64,000 bases of DNA, from NCBI RefSeq assembly GCF_014960965.1, contig NZ_CP063169.1:219581-283580 (forward strand). Direction: 5' to 3'. The DNA is from Ruania alkalisoli. Lineage in GTDB: Bacteria > Actinomycetota > Actinomycetes > Actinomycetales > Beutenbergiaceae. The notes below the pieces were generated by a model, which was not told the origin of the DNA, searched no databases, and saw only the letters and a program-made list of their open reading frames with translations. This document shows, piece after piece, positions 1 through 8,108 of this stretch (position 1 is the first letter of the stretch; each line of letters starts with the position of its first letter). The position numbers and the translations under genes were made by a program.

Positions 1-2
1 GT

Positions 3-146
3 GCCGATCGGCGCACGGGCCACGGACTGCCCGATCAGGTGACGACGAGGGATCTCTGGCAACTCCAGACAGGATCCGGTGGACGGCCCCAGGCCGAGGC
101 GCTGATGACCGCTAGCAACTGGACGTTGACCGGCTCAGGTTCTTGA
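3..146 (+). CDS. possible 3' end of a gene entering from the left
   Basis: An open frame runs from the window edge to a TGA at 144-146. Third positions are fairly GC-rich, and a hairpin (149-179) follows directly, as expected after a gene end. The last residues read ...TASNWTLTGSGS. I do not recognise the family, and 47 codons are too few for a firm call. Chance openness in GC-rich DNA is the alternative. Confidence 0.3.
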   Translation, partial: ADRRTGHGLPDQVTTRDLWQLQTGSGGRPQAEALMTASNWTLTGSGS

Positions 147-148
147 CT

Positions 149-179
149 GCGAGGTGCGGGCGCGCCGCCTGCACCTCGC
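149..179. terminator. bidirectional terminator-like hairpin
   Basis: GCGAGGTGC (149-157) and GCACCTCGC (171-179) are a perfect 9-bp inverted repeat, and GGC/GCC inside can extend the stem. It lies between the putative gene end at 146 and the GntR stop at 191, which converge. There is no T-tract, as is common for actinobacterial terminators. Confidence 0.55.
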
Positions 180-190
180 GCTGACGTTGC

Positions 191-970
191 TCAGCCGCCA
201 CCAGAACTCAGGGATCGAACGGCGTATGGCGGATCCACTGGACCCCCTGGTCGGTCAAGATGTGCCGGCCGCTCCTGGTCGATGTCGAAGACGATCCGCT
301 CACCCACGTAGCGGACGACGACGAGTTGCACCGGGACGTCGTGCTCGTCGACGAGCAGCAGCCGCTGCACCATCAGGGCAGTGCCGATCGCGACGTCGAG
401 GAGCTTGGCGTGCTCAGGTGCGGCGGCCTCGGCCGTCATGGTGCCCCGGGACCGCACCGGACGGTGACCGCACTCACCCAGTGCCGCGTGCAGGGAACCG
501 GTCAGGTCGGCGTCGCGAACGGCGGCGCACCGTAGCGGCAGGACGGCATCCTCCACAGCGAAAGGGACGCCGTCACCGTTGAGGACCCGGCTGAGCGTGA
601 TGACCGAACTGTCACCTGGCTGGTCGAGGTCCGCGTTCTCGTCCCGGCTTCCGTCCCGTTCGGACATGCTCACCACGACGGCGGACGGGATGCGACCCTG
701 TCGTCTCATGTGCTCGGTGAACGAGAGCAACCGGCTCATCCGCCGGTGGACGGGCTGCTCGGCCACGTAGGTGCCGCTGCCGCGCACCCGGTACACCCGG
801 CCCTCGGTCACCAGCGTGGCCACGGCTTGCCGCGCCGTCATGGGGCTCACCTGGAAACGTTCGGCGAGCTCGCGATCCCCCGGAAACTGGTCGCCCGGTG
901 TGTAGTCGGTGAGCTCGTCCCGGAGCTGCTGGGCGATCGTCGCGTGGGCCGGCCGGGTGTCCGCCGTCAT
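191..970 (-). CDS. GntR-family transcriptional regulator with UTRA domain (HutC-type)
   Basis: This 259-aa protein has an N-terminal winged helix of the GntR family (about residues 8-70, including PGDRELAERFQVSPMTARQA and the wing RVRGSGTYV). A C-terminal UTRA ligand-binding domain follows (about 85-245). HutC-type members usually bind a small metabolite such as a sugar phosphate. The start is supported by GGAGG 7 nt upstream. The gene is divergent from the sulfatase at 1045, and repeated ATCTAG motifs lie between them, so it probably controls the sulfatase and itself. The ligand is unknown. Confidence 0.9.
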   Translation of the reverse strand: MTADTRPAHATIAQQLRDELTDYTPGDQFPGDRELAERFQVSPMTARQAVATLVTEGRVYRVRGSGTYVAEQPVHRRMSRLLSFTEHMRRQGRIPSAVVVSMSERDGSRDENADLDQPGDSSVITLSRVLNGDGVPFAVEDAVLPLRCAAVRDADLTGSLHAALGECGHRPVRSRGTMTAEAAAPEHAKLLDVAIGTALMVQRLLLVDEHDVPVQLVVVRYVGERIVFDIDQERPAHLDRPGGPVDPPYAVRSLSSGGG

Positions 971-1002
971 TATTGCCCTCCAGAGCCGTACGTGGTCAGG
1001 TT

Positions 1003-1034
1003 ATCTAGAGTACTGCATTTGAGTGATCTAGTAC
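1003..1034. promoter_or_regulatory. candidate GntR operator/promoter region
   Basis: ATCTAG occurs at 1003-1008 and 1026-1031, each followed by a GTAC (ATCTAGAGTAC and ATCTAGTAC). The two copies start 23 bp apart, about two helical turns, in the 74-bp gap between the divergent GntR and sulfatase genes. TAGTAC at 1029-1034 could be the sulfatase -10. Operator function is inferred. Confidence 0.45.
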
Positions 1035-1044
1035 GCTGAGGTGC

Positions 1045-2484
1045 ATGTCCGTGTCACGTGAGTCCCGACCAAACATCGTTCTGATCCTCACCGACGATCA
1101 CGCTGCACATGCGATCAGCTGCTACGGGAGCAAGGTCAACCACACCCCGCACATGGATCGGCTCGCCGCCGGGGGAGCCAGGCTCGACTCCTGCTTCTGC
1201 ACGAACTCGATCTGTTCACCCTCACGTGCTTCGATCCTGTCCGGCACCTACGGGCACGTGAACGGCGTCACCAGCATCTACTCCCACATCGACTACCGCG
1301 TCCCCAATTTCCCCCAGGTGCTGCGCGAGTCGGGCTACCGGACGGCGCTGTTCGGCAAGTGGCACCTGGGCGAGACCGAGCCGCACCTACCGCGCCCCGA
1401 GGACTTCGATGCTTGGCAGGTCTTCCCCGGCCAGGGGGAGTACAACGATCCCGTGATGATCAGCCCCGACGGCGAGACGACAGTTCCCGGGTACGCCACC
1501 GATATCGTCACTGACCTGAGCCTGGACTGGCTGGACGAGCAGTCCGGCGAAGACCCCTTCTGTCTGATGATCCACCACAAGGCGCCGCACCGGCCGTGGG
1601 TGCCCCACCCCAAGCACCGGGAGCTGTACCCGGTCGGCAGCATCGCCGAGCCGGACACCCTGTTCGACGACTATGCGACCCGGAGTGAGGCGGCCTCGGC
1701 CGCGAACATGCGGATCAGCGACGATCTCCCCGACCGTGATATCCGCGAGGAGATGCCCCCAGAGCTCGCCGGCGAGGAGAATCGCGAGGAGCGGACCCGG
1801 TGGTTCTACCAGCGCTACCTGCGCGAGTACCTGCAGACCGTGCAGTCGGTGGACGACAATGTCGGCCGCGTACTGGACCACCTCGAGGAGCGGGGCCTCG
1901 CGGACAACACCATCGTCGTCTACACCTCCGACCAGGGCTTCTTCCTCGGCGACCACGGCTGGTACGACAAGCGCTTCATCTACGAGGAGTCCTTGCAGAT
2001 GCCGCTGCTGATCCAGTGGCCCGGGCGGATTGCCCCGGGCACGGTGACGGATGAGATCGTGACCAACATCGACTTCGCGGCCACCTTCCTCGAGGCATGC
2101 GGCATCGATCATTCCGAGGCGCTCCCCACCGGTCAGGGCCGCAGCTTCCTGCCGCTCCTGGAGGGTGAGACGCCCGAGGGCTGGCCGGAGTCGATGTACT
2201 ACCGCTACTGGGAGCACGACGATCCGAACCATCACGTCTGGGCCCACTACGGCGTCCGGACCAAGACGCATAAGCTGGTCTACTTCTACGCCGACGGGCT
2301 CGGTACGGACGGGTCCTCCGACAAGACATTCCCACCCGCGTGGGAGATGTACGACCTCGTCGCCGACCCGAACGAGCTCACCAACATCGCCGACGATCCC
2401 GCCCACGCGGAGACACGGGCCGAGCTCGAGCGTGAGCTGGCGCGGCTGCAGGAGCAGTATCGGGACGCGCCGTACGCTGACTGA
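1045..2484 (+). CDS. arylsulfatase-family sulfatase (cysteine type)
   Basis: The 479-aa protein should hydrolyse sulfate esters. Metal ligands D17-D18 (LTDDH) are followed by C57-S-P-S-R61, the motif whose cysteine is converted to formylglycine. K105 and H107 (GKWHLG) and a C-terminal SDQGFFLGDHG segment (Asp/Gln/His/Lys active-site set) are also present. Length matches type I sulfatases (450-550 aa). No signal peptide is evident, so it appears cytoplasmic, implying that a sulfated oligosaccharide or sulfated metabolite is imported first. No maturation enzyme (FGE or anSME) is visible in the window. The natural substrate cannot be assigned. Confidence 0.93.
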   Translation: MSVSRESRPNIVLILTDDHAAHAISCYGSKVNHTPHMDRLAAGGARLDSCFCTNSICSPSRASILSGTYGHVNGVTSIYSHIDYRVPNFPQVLRESGYRTALFGKWHLGETEPHLPRPEDFDAWQVFPGQGEYNDPVMISPDGETTVPGYATDIVTDLSLDWLDEQSGEDPFCLMIHHKAPHRPWVPHPKHRELYPVGSIAEPDTLFDDYATRSEAASAANMRISDDLPDRDIREEMPPELAGEENREERTRWFYQRYLREYLQTVQSVDDNVGRVLDHLEERGLADNTIVVYTSDQGFFLGDHGWYDKRFIYEESLQMPLLIQWPGRIAPGTVTDEIVTNIDFAATFLEACGIDHSEALPTGQGRSFLPLLEGETPEGWPESMYYRYWEHDDPNHHVWAHYGVRTKTHKLVYFYADGLGTDGSSDKTFPPAWEMYDLVADPNELTNIADDPAHAETRAELERELARLQEQYRDAPYAD

Positions 2485-2518
2485 TCGCTGGTGTACGTCG
2501 CGCGGCTATCGTGAGGCC

Positions 2519-2965
2519 ATGCCGCGCATCCTGATCACCGGGATGTCCGGGGCGGGCAAGACGACGCTGCTGGAGGAACTGGCGCGGCGCGGGCACCGCA
2601 CGGTGGAGACCGACGTGGACGGGTGGGAGTCCGCCGTCGGGCGCTGGGATGAACAGCGGATGGCCGACCTGCTGGACCGCCACGAGGACATTGTGGTCGC
2701 CGGCACCGTGGAGAACCAGGGCAGGTTCTACGACCGGTTCGAGACGGTCGTCCTGCTCAGTGCGCCAGTCGATGTGCTGCTCGAGCGCGTCCGCACGCGT
2801 ACGAACAACCCCTACGGGAAGACCGAGGCGCAGCAGCGGGAGATCCGGCGATACGTCGTCGAAGTGGAACCGCTCCTGCGTCAGGGGGCAGACCGGGAGC
2901 TGGACGGCCGACGCCCCGTCGCTGATCTCGCCACTGAGATCGAGACGCTCGGAGCGGTCTCGTGA
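2519..2965 (+). CDS. small P-loop NTPase (AAA_18/kinase-like)
   Basis: This 148-aa protein begins MPRILITGMSGAGKTT, a Walker A motif at residues 8-16 (GMSGAGKTT), as in adenylate-kinase-like and AAA_18 small kinases. A VVLLSAPVDVLLERVRTRTNN segment resembles the LID or arginine-finger region of nucleotide or shikimate kinases. It is probably a cytoplasmic phosphotransferase with unknown acceptor. I chose the ATG at 2519 because the Walker motif needs only a short N-terminus; the longer open frame overlaps the sulfatase. It follows the sulfatase by 34 bp and may be co-transcribed. Confidence 0.75.
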   Translation: MPRILITGMSGAGKTTLLEELARRGHRTVETDVDGWESAVGRWDEQRMADLLDRHEDIVVAGTVENQGRFYDRFETVVLLSAPVDVLLERVRTRTNNPYGKTEAQQREIRRYVVEVEPLLRQGADRELDGRRPVADLATEIETLGAVS

Positions 2966-3006
2966 CATGTCCGACCGGTGCCCACCAGCGCGGGAGAACC
3001 TGCGAG

Positions 3007-3764
3007 TCAGGTCCAGAGCCGCTCCACCGGCAGTGAATGGAGACGGTCCTCTGCCTCGTAGCCGACCTGGCCGAGATGGAAGGCCACGCCCGCGACGAAG
3101 GCGGATCCGAGCCGATCCCGCAGCTTCCTCAGCCCTGCGAACTGCTTTCCCTCTACTCGCTCACCAGCCTTGACCTCGATACCGACGACGGTCCCGTCGT
3201 GACGCTCCAGGACGAGGTCGACCTCGTCACCATCGCGAGTCCGCCAGTGGCCGACAGTAACCAGCGAACTCATCCAGGTTGCCTGCCGGATCGTCTCCTG
3301 GACCACGAACGACTCCAGCAGATGCCCGAACTCCGTCATCGCCGAGGGGTCCAAACGCTCCACCTTGGCGCTGCTCAGCCGCATCACATGAGCGCCGACT
3401 CCCGAGTCGAGGACGTGGACCTTCGGCGCGGATACGCTCCGCGACGACACAGTGGTTCCCCACGCCGGCAACGTGTCGATCAGGAACAGAGACTCCAGCA
3501 ACTCGATGTATGCGGTCGCTGTACCCCGCGACGACTCCAGCCCCTGCGCGACCTTGCTGACATTGAGTAGTCCGGCGGTCTGGCCGACGATTCGCATCAG
3601 GATGTGCCGCAGGTCCGCCTTGCGATGGATGCGCTGGATCTCCCCAGCATCTCGTTCCAATGACTGCCGCACGTGCCCTTGCAGCCAGCCCCTTCCAGCA
3701 GCAGTACCGGCGTCTCCTCGAGACCCTTCCGGAGCACCGGGCTGAGGCGGCGTGTGATCAACTC
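3007..3764 (-). pseudogene. ATPase/DUF4143 protein with its AAA core deleted
   Basis: The first ~250 residues of the open frame carry a normal DUF4143 C-terminal half: a helical domain around QSLERDAGEIQRI, PKVHVLDSGVGAH, and a PD-(D/E)XK-like tail RDGDEVDLVLE...GIEVKAG. Family members are about 400 aa with an N-terminal AAA domain. The beginning of that domain (ITRRLSPVLRK...VLLLEGA) is present at about 3764-3687 but in a different frame. It stops exactly where the GxxxxGKT loop should follow, and the sequence then joins the DUF4143 half. Walker A, Walker B and the sensor region are missing. I read this as an internal deletion of roughly 200 codons leaving the two ends out of frame. Confidence 0.75.
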
Positions 3765-3894
3765 GGTCGTGTCTCAACAGTACGCGTGAGTGGCGATCAG
3801 CCGCATCGGTTTCTAGCAATCAGCCGTACACGTTTCTCTGAACTAGCCGCGCTCACCCCCCGGAACTAGCCGCACACTCGCTCGCACTTCTCAA

Positions 3895-3927
3895 GTATTC
3901 ACCCAGTGAATACACCCAGTGTATAGT
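3895..3927. promoter_or_regulatory. PadR-type double operator over a leaderless promoter
   Basis: Two perfect palindromes share the spacer CCA and overlap by 4 bp: GTATTCAC-CCA-GTGAATAC (3895-3913) and ATACAC-CCA-GTGTAT (3910-3924). A -10-like TATAGT (3922-3927) ends 7 nt before the ATG, and TTCACC (3898-3903) sits 18 bp further upstream as a -35. A bound regulator would cover the whole promoter. PadR proteins typically repress their own operon from ATAC/GTAT palindromes of this sort. Confidence 0.75.
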
Positions 3928-3934
3928 CGCCGCC

Positions 3935-4474
3935 ATGACAGTCCCGATGGCGCTCCTGGCTCTGCTCGACGACGGCCCTGCGCACGGCTTCGTGCTCAAA
4001 CGCAGATACGACTCCGTGCTCGGTCAGGAACGCGAGCTCCGGTACGGCCAGGTGTACGCGACCCTCTCCCGGCTGGAACGTGACGGCTTCACCAGCGGGG
4101 TCGGTGTCGAGCAGGGGGAGGGGGCGGAGCGGAAGGTCTACGCGATCACCGACGACGGTGTCGCGGAGCTGGACCGCTGGCTCGCCACCCCACACGAACC
4201 GGGTGGGCGCCCTACCGAACTGTTCACCAAGGTCATCCTCGCCCTGGTGGCCGGTCGCCCGGCGGAGCAGATCCTCGACGCCCACCGCCGCAGCTACTTG
4301 GCGCGGATGCGTGAACTGACCGCAGCCCGCCGAACCGGGGACGTGATCGATCGCCTCGCCGGGGACCACCAGATCGCCCACCTGGAGGCCGATCTGAACT
4401 GGATCGAGATCGCCGCAGCCCGGCTGGGCGACCTGGAGCGGACGATCGGTGCGGAGAAGGAGGCACGGCGATGA
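3935..4474 (+). CDS. PadR-family transcriptional regulator
   Basis: This 179-aa protein has the PadR winged helix at residues 1-75 (MALLALLDDGPAHGF, YATLSRLERDGF, ERKVYAITDDG) and a Vir-type C-terminal helical dimerisation domain. It probably represses the adjacent exporter operon and senses a toxic compound or antibiotic. It heads a three-gene operon coupled by ATGA (4471) and GTGA (5160) overlaps. No Shine-Dalgarno is visible; the promoter hexamer lies 7 nt before the ATG, so the mRNA is probably leaderless. Confidence 0.93.
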   Translation: MTVPMALLALLDDGPAHGFVLKRRYDSVLGQERELRYGQVYATLSRLERDGFTSGVGVEQGEGAERKVYAITDDGVAELDRWLATPHEPGGRPTELFTKVILALVAGRPAEQILDAHRRSYLARMRELTAARRTGDVIDRLAGDHQIAHLEADLNWIEIAAARLGDLERTIGAEKEARR

Positions 4475-5163
4475 GCGACCAGTCGGCGGCCCCCGTCTTG
4501 GCAGGACGTGGTCTGGAGTGCGCGATCGGGTCCACCCACGTGCTGCGTGGCGTCGACATCGAGATCGCACCCGGCGAAGTGGTGGCCCTCATGGGCCCGT
4601 CCGGCTCGGGCAAGTCCACCCTGCTGCACCTGCTGGCCGGGCTGCTCCGGCCCGACGCCGGAACCGTCACGCTGTCCGGTCAGCGATTGGATACGCAGCC
4701 GGACCGGGTCCGCTCCGCCCGGCGGCTCCGCGAGCTCGGGTTCGTGTTCCAGTTCGGTGACCTCGTGCCTGAGCTCACCGTCGTCGAGAACGTTGAGCTG
4801 CCGCTGCGCCTGCTGGGCGAGCAGCCGGCCCGGTGCCGCGAGCGTGCGCTGGAGATGCTGGACCGCCTCAGCGTGGCCGACGAGGCCGATCGACGCCTCA
4901 GTGAAGTCTCCGGCGGCCAGGCGCAACGTGCAGCGGTCGCCCGTGCGCTGGTCCACTGGCCCGCCGTCATCCTCGCCGACGAACCCACCGGCTCACTCGA
5001 CACCGTGACCGGGGAACTCGTGCTGGAGGCGCTCGTGAGCGCTGCCTCCGACCAGGGAACAGCCGTCCTGCTCGTCACCCACGAGATGCGGGTGGCGGCC
5101 TGGTCCGACCGAGATATACACCTGCGCGACGGCGCCGTCGTCGACGCGGGAGTGCCGGCGTGA
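4471..5163 (+). CDS. ABC transporter ATP-binding protein (MacB/LolD type)
   Basis: The 230-aa nucleotide-binding subunit has Walker A GPSGSGKST (42-50), Q-loop FQFGD, signature SEVSGGQ, Walker B VILADEP and an H-loop VTHE. It belongs to the FtsE/LolD/MacB class that works with FtsX-fold permeases, energising export or extraction of peptides and drugs at the membrane. It overlaps the PadR gene by 4 nt and the permease by 4 nt, so stoichiometric coupled translation is expected. Confidence 0.93.
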   Translation: MSDQSAAPVLAGRGLECAIGSTHVLRGVDIEIAPGEVVALMGPSGSGKSTLLHLLAGLLRPDAGTVTLSGQRLDTQPDRVRSARRLRELGFVFQFGDLVPELTVVENVELPLRLLGEQPARCRERALEMLDRLSVADEADRRLSEVSGGQAQRAAVARALVHWPAVILADEPTGSLDTVTGELVLEALVSAASDQGTAVLLVTHEMRVAAWSDRDIHLRDGAVVDAGVPA

Positions 5164-7094
5164 GGGTGCTGCTCCGGCTTGCCATCAGTCTGATCCGCGC
5201 CGGCGGATGGCTGCGAGCAGGGTCAGTGGCCGGCGCTCATGTGCTGGGTGTCGCGATTCTTCTCGGCGCCCAGGCGCTCCCCGATGCCGTGCACCCGGGC
5301 GGTCTGGCCGACAACCCGGTCGCCCGGAACCAGTTCACTGCGATTGTCGGCGTGCTCGTCGTCCCCGTGGCCATCCTCCTGCTGACTGTCGGGCGAATGT
5401 CCTCCGGCGTTCGTGACCGGCGCCTGGCCTCCCTGCGCCTGCTCGGGATGAGCACCGGCCGCTCCGTCATCGTGGCCGCACTGGAGAACGCCATCGTGGC
5501 CCTCGCCGGATCGTTGGCCGGTCTCGCAGCCTTCCTTGCCCTCACACCAGCCGTGGAACGCTGGGTCGCCGCTGGGCCCGCGTGGTTCGTGGCCCCGTTG
5601 CGCACCACCCCCACGACGGCGGCCCTCACCATCGCCGGTGTGGTGGCCCTGTCCGTGGTGGTCGCCACGGCGCCTATGGGCCGGCTCCTCACCGACCCTC
5701 GCAGCGAACGCACCGAGTCCGCCCGGCGCACCCCCAGTCCATGGCGACTCGTCCTCCTGGTGCCGACGACCGCCGTCCTCGGGTGGCTCACGCAGGTGGA
5801 CCTCGTCACGACGTCGAACAAGACTGTCGCGCTCGCGCTCCTGACCGGCGGTCTGCTCGGGGCGGTCACGATCGCGCTGGCGGCACCGGTGCTCGCCTCG
5901 TGGGCCGCGCGCGTCCTGGTCCGCCGCCGATCGACCGGGCTGCTGCTCGCGGGCCGGGCCATTCAGGTAGCACCCGCCAGCGCGAGCCGCCTGGTGGCTG
6001 GGATCGGAGTAGTCGTGTACCTGGTGATGGCGTCGGCCGCCGTGCTGGGCGCGTTCCAGAGCACGCCGCAGTACCGGTACGCCGAGCAGGTGCTGACGGA
6101 TGGTCCGCAGGAGATCCGCGTGATGACCGCGGGCGCCGACACGCGACCGCCGATCGAGGACCTCGACGCGGTTGCTGATCACCTCATGACCGTCGAGGGA
6201 GTCCACGGATGGGTGCCTGACTACGTGGCTGTGGACGCACAGTGCGACCCGGCGAGCAGCGGGGCACCGTGCGCGGAGATCTTCATCGGCACGTGCGAGC
6301 AACTCCAACTGCTCATCGTGGCGGAGGGATGCCGCGACGATCGTGCTGCGGCCGTGGAGTGGCTCCCGAGCGACCGGTCGATCGATGAGATCGGCGTACC
6401 GCCCGATGTCGATGATCTCGGCGGCGTTGTCGAGCTGCGTACGCTCGACGAGGAGTGGCTCGCCGTGCCTCTCGATGCTGAGCCGATCCGTTACGACCCC
6501 GAGGCCACGCTGGAGGAGTGGGTGTACCCCAGTCAGATCGGCGTCTTCGTGCCGATCGACCTGGTGCGTGAGGAGATCGGGGAACCGGCCCGGATCACCA
6601 TGATCGCCGACGGCGGTACGGCCGTTCAGGCCGAGGTGATCACGATGGCGGAGCAGCTGGGCATGGAGGCATGGGCGTACCCCACCTGGGACTACGACGA
6701 GGTGCTTCGCGTGCGCACGGTCGTGTGGACGCTGTGCGCGATCGTCGTGGGGATCGGACTGTTCGCCCTGGCGCTGACCTCGGTCGATCGCGCGCTGGAA
6801 CGTCGCCGGGCGGTGGCGCGGCAGGTGGCTATCGGCGTTCCCTTGCGCGTGCTCCGGACCGGGCAGGTGCTGCAGACCCTGATCCCGCTGCTCGCGTCAC
6901 TCGCCCTCGCGCTGCCGTGCGGGTGGTTGCTGTTCGAGGCCTACCGGCACGTCGTCGAACTGCCCGTGATTCCCGCACGGGATGTGCTGACGGTGTTTCT
7001 CGCGGCGACCGCGATCGGCACGGTGGTGGTCTCCGCCGTCACCCTCCCCCTGACCCGGTCGCGGTTGACGGCGGACCTGCTCCGGACGGAGTAG
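5160..7094 (+). CDS. FtsX-type ABC transporter permease
   Basis: This 644-aa integral membrane protein starts with GTG overlapping the ATPase stop. The first hydrophobic segments (about residues 15-130) contain an FtsX-like motif (RDRRLASLRLLGMSTG). Several more follow to about 300. A soluble extracytoplasmic region of roughly 200 residues, with four Cys, precedes a second FtsX domain (ERRRAVARQVAIGVP) near the C-terminus. The duplicated layout is typical of actinobacterial antibiotic/peptide-resistance exporters. The PadR context suggests inducible efflux; the substrate is unknown. Confidence 0.9.
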   Translation: MRVLLRLAISLIRAGGWLRAGSVAGAHVLGVAILLGAQALPDAVHPGGLADNPVARNQFTAIVGVLVVPVAILLLTVGRMSSGVRDRRLASLRLLGMSTGRSVIVAALENAIVALAGSLAGLAAFLALTPAVERWVAAGPAWFVAPLRTTPTTAALTIAGVVALSVVVATAPMGRLLTDPRSERTESARRTPSPWRLVLLVPTTAVLGWLTQVDLVTTSNKTVALALLTGGLLGAVTIALAAPVLASWAARVLVRRRSTGLLLAGRAIQVAPASASRLVAGIGVVVYLVMASAAVLGAFQSTPQYRYAEQVLTDGPQEIRVMTAGADTRPPIEDLDAVADHLMTVEGVHGWVPDYVAVDAQCDPASSGAPCAEIFIGTCEQLQLLIVAEGCRDDRAAAVEWLPSDRSIDEIGVPPDVDDLGGVVELRTLDEEWLAVPLDAEPIRYDPEATLEEWVYPSQIGVFVPIDLVREEIGEPARITMIADGGTAVQAEVITMAEQLGMEAWAYPTWDYDEVLRVRTVVWTLCAIVVGIGLFALALTSVDRALERRRAVARQVAIGVPLRVLRTGQVLQTLIPLLASLALALPCGWLLFEAYRHVVELPVIPARDVLTVFLAATAIGTVVVSAVTLPLTRSRLTADLLRTE

Positions 7095-7155
7095 CCCTCC
7101 CAGATCCAGAGTCCATTCCATGCTGCTCTCAGCCCACCTCCGCGCCCGCGCGGGT

Positions 7156-7197
7156 GGCGTGAGTGTCGCGCATCGCGCATGCAACGACACTCACGCC
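7156..7197. terminator. terminator hairpin between convergent operons
   Basis: GGCGTGAGTGTCG (7156-7168) and CGACACTCACGCC (7185-7197) form a perfect 13-bp stem with a 16-nt loop. It sits between the FtsX permease stop (7094) and the sugar permease stop (7236), which converge, so it can serve both strands. There is no U-tract. Confidence 0.8.
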
Positions 7198-7235
7198 GCC
7201 CTCGCGGCCACGCCGTGTGGTCACGCCGCGGAGGG

Positions 7236-8108
7236 CTACTTGCCTCCTGTAGTGGCGATTCCCTTGACGAGGAACTTTTGCCCGAACAGGAACGCGAGGA
7301 ACATCGGCACCAGCGAGACGATGGACATCGCGAACATCGCACCCCAGTTGGAGCCGGAGGTTGCGTCCAGGAAGGAGCGCAGGGCCACCGGGACGGTGTA
7401 CATGTCGGGGCTGGTCAGGTAGATCAGCGGGGTGAAGAAGTCTGACCAGGTCCAGATGAAGGTGAAGATCGCCGTCGTGGCCAGGGCCGGGATCATCAGC
7501 GGGATCAGCACCTGACCGAAGATGCGCAGGTGACCGGCGCCATCGATGGTGGCGGCCTCGTCCAGCTCGCGGGGGATGCCGCGGATGAACTGCACCATGA
7601 GGAACACGAAGAACGCGTCCGTGGCGACGAACTTCGGTAGCACCAGCGGTAGGAAGGTGTTCACCATGTCGAAGGCGTTGAACAGGATGTACTGCGGGAC
7701 CACGATCACGTGGATCGGGATCATGATCGTCATCAGCATGATCGCGAACCACAGCCCACGCAGCCGGAACTTCAACCTCGCGAAGGCGTAGGCGGCCAGG
7801 GAGCAGGAGATCAGGTTCCCGATGATCGCACCGGAGACCACGATCAACGAGTTGACCAGGTACCAGTCGAAGGCCTGGGACAGGGCGAACCAGCCCTCGG
7901 AGTAGTTGGCCAGGTAGAGCTCGTTGATCCATAGCCCGGGGGCGCGGAAGATGACCTCGGTGGGGCGCAGCGAGGAGACGATCATCCACAGCAGCGGGTA
8001 GATCATCAGCAGGCTGACCGCGATCAGCACGGCATGTTTGACCAGGCTGCGTGCGTGGTCGGCAGGGGTGCGGGGGGCGTCGATCTCGCCCGCGATCGTC
8101 TCAGTCAT
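7236..8108 (-). CDS. carbohydrate ABC transporter permease (MalG type)
   Basis: The 290-aa inner-membrane subunit has about six hydrophobic segments and the EAA loop (ELDEAATIDGAGHLRIF...LPL-like) that contacts the shared ATPase. It forms an importer with the MalF-type permease (overlap 8101-8108) and the binding protein at 9054-10340. No ATPase gene is nearby. In actinobacteria such systems usually share an MsiK-type ATPase encoded elsewhere. The sugar is unknown. Confidence 0.93.
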   Translation of the reverse strand: MTETIAGEIDAPRTPADHARSLVKHAVLIAVSLLMIYPLLWMIVSSLRPTEVIFRAPGLWINELYLANYSEGWFALSQAFDWYLVNSLIVVSGAIIGNLISCSLAAYAFARLKFRLRGLWFAIMLMTIMIPIHVIVVPQYILFNAFDMVNTFLPLVLPKFVATDAFFVFLMVQFIRGIPRELDEAATIDGAGHLRIFGQVLIPLMIPALATTAIFTFIWTWSDFFTPLIYLTSPDMYTVPVALRSFLDATSGSNWGAMFAMSIVSLVPMFLAFLFGQKFLVKGIATTGGK

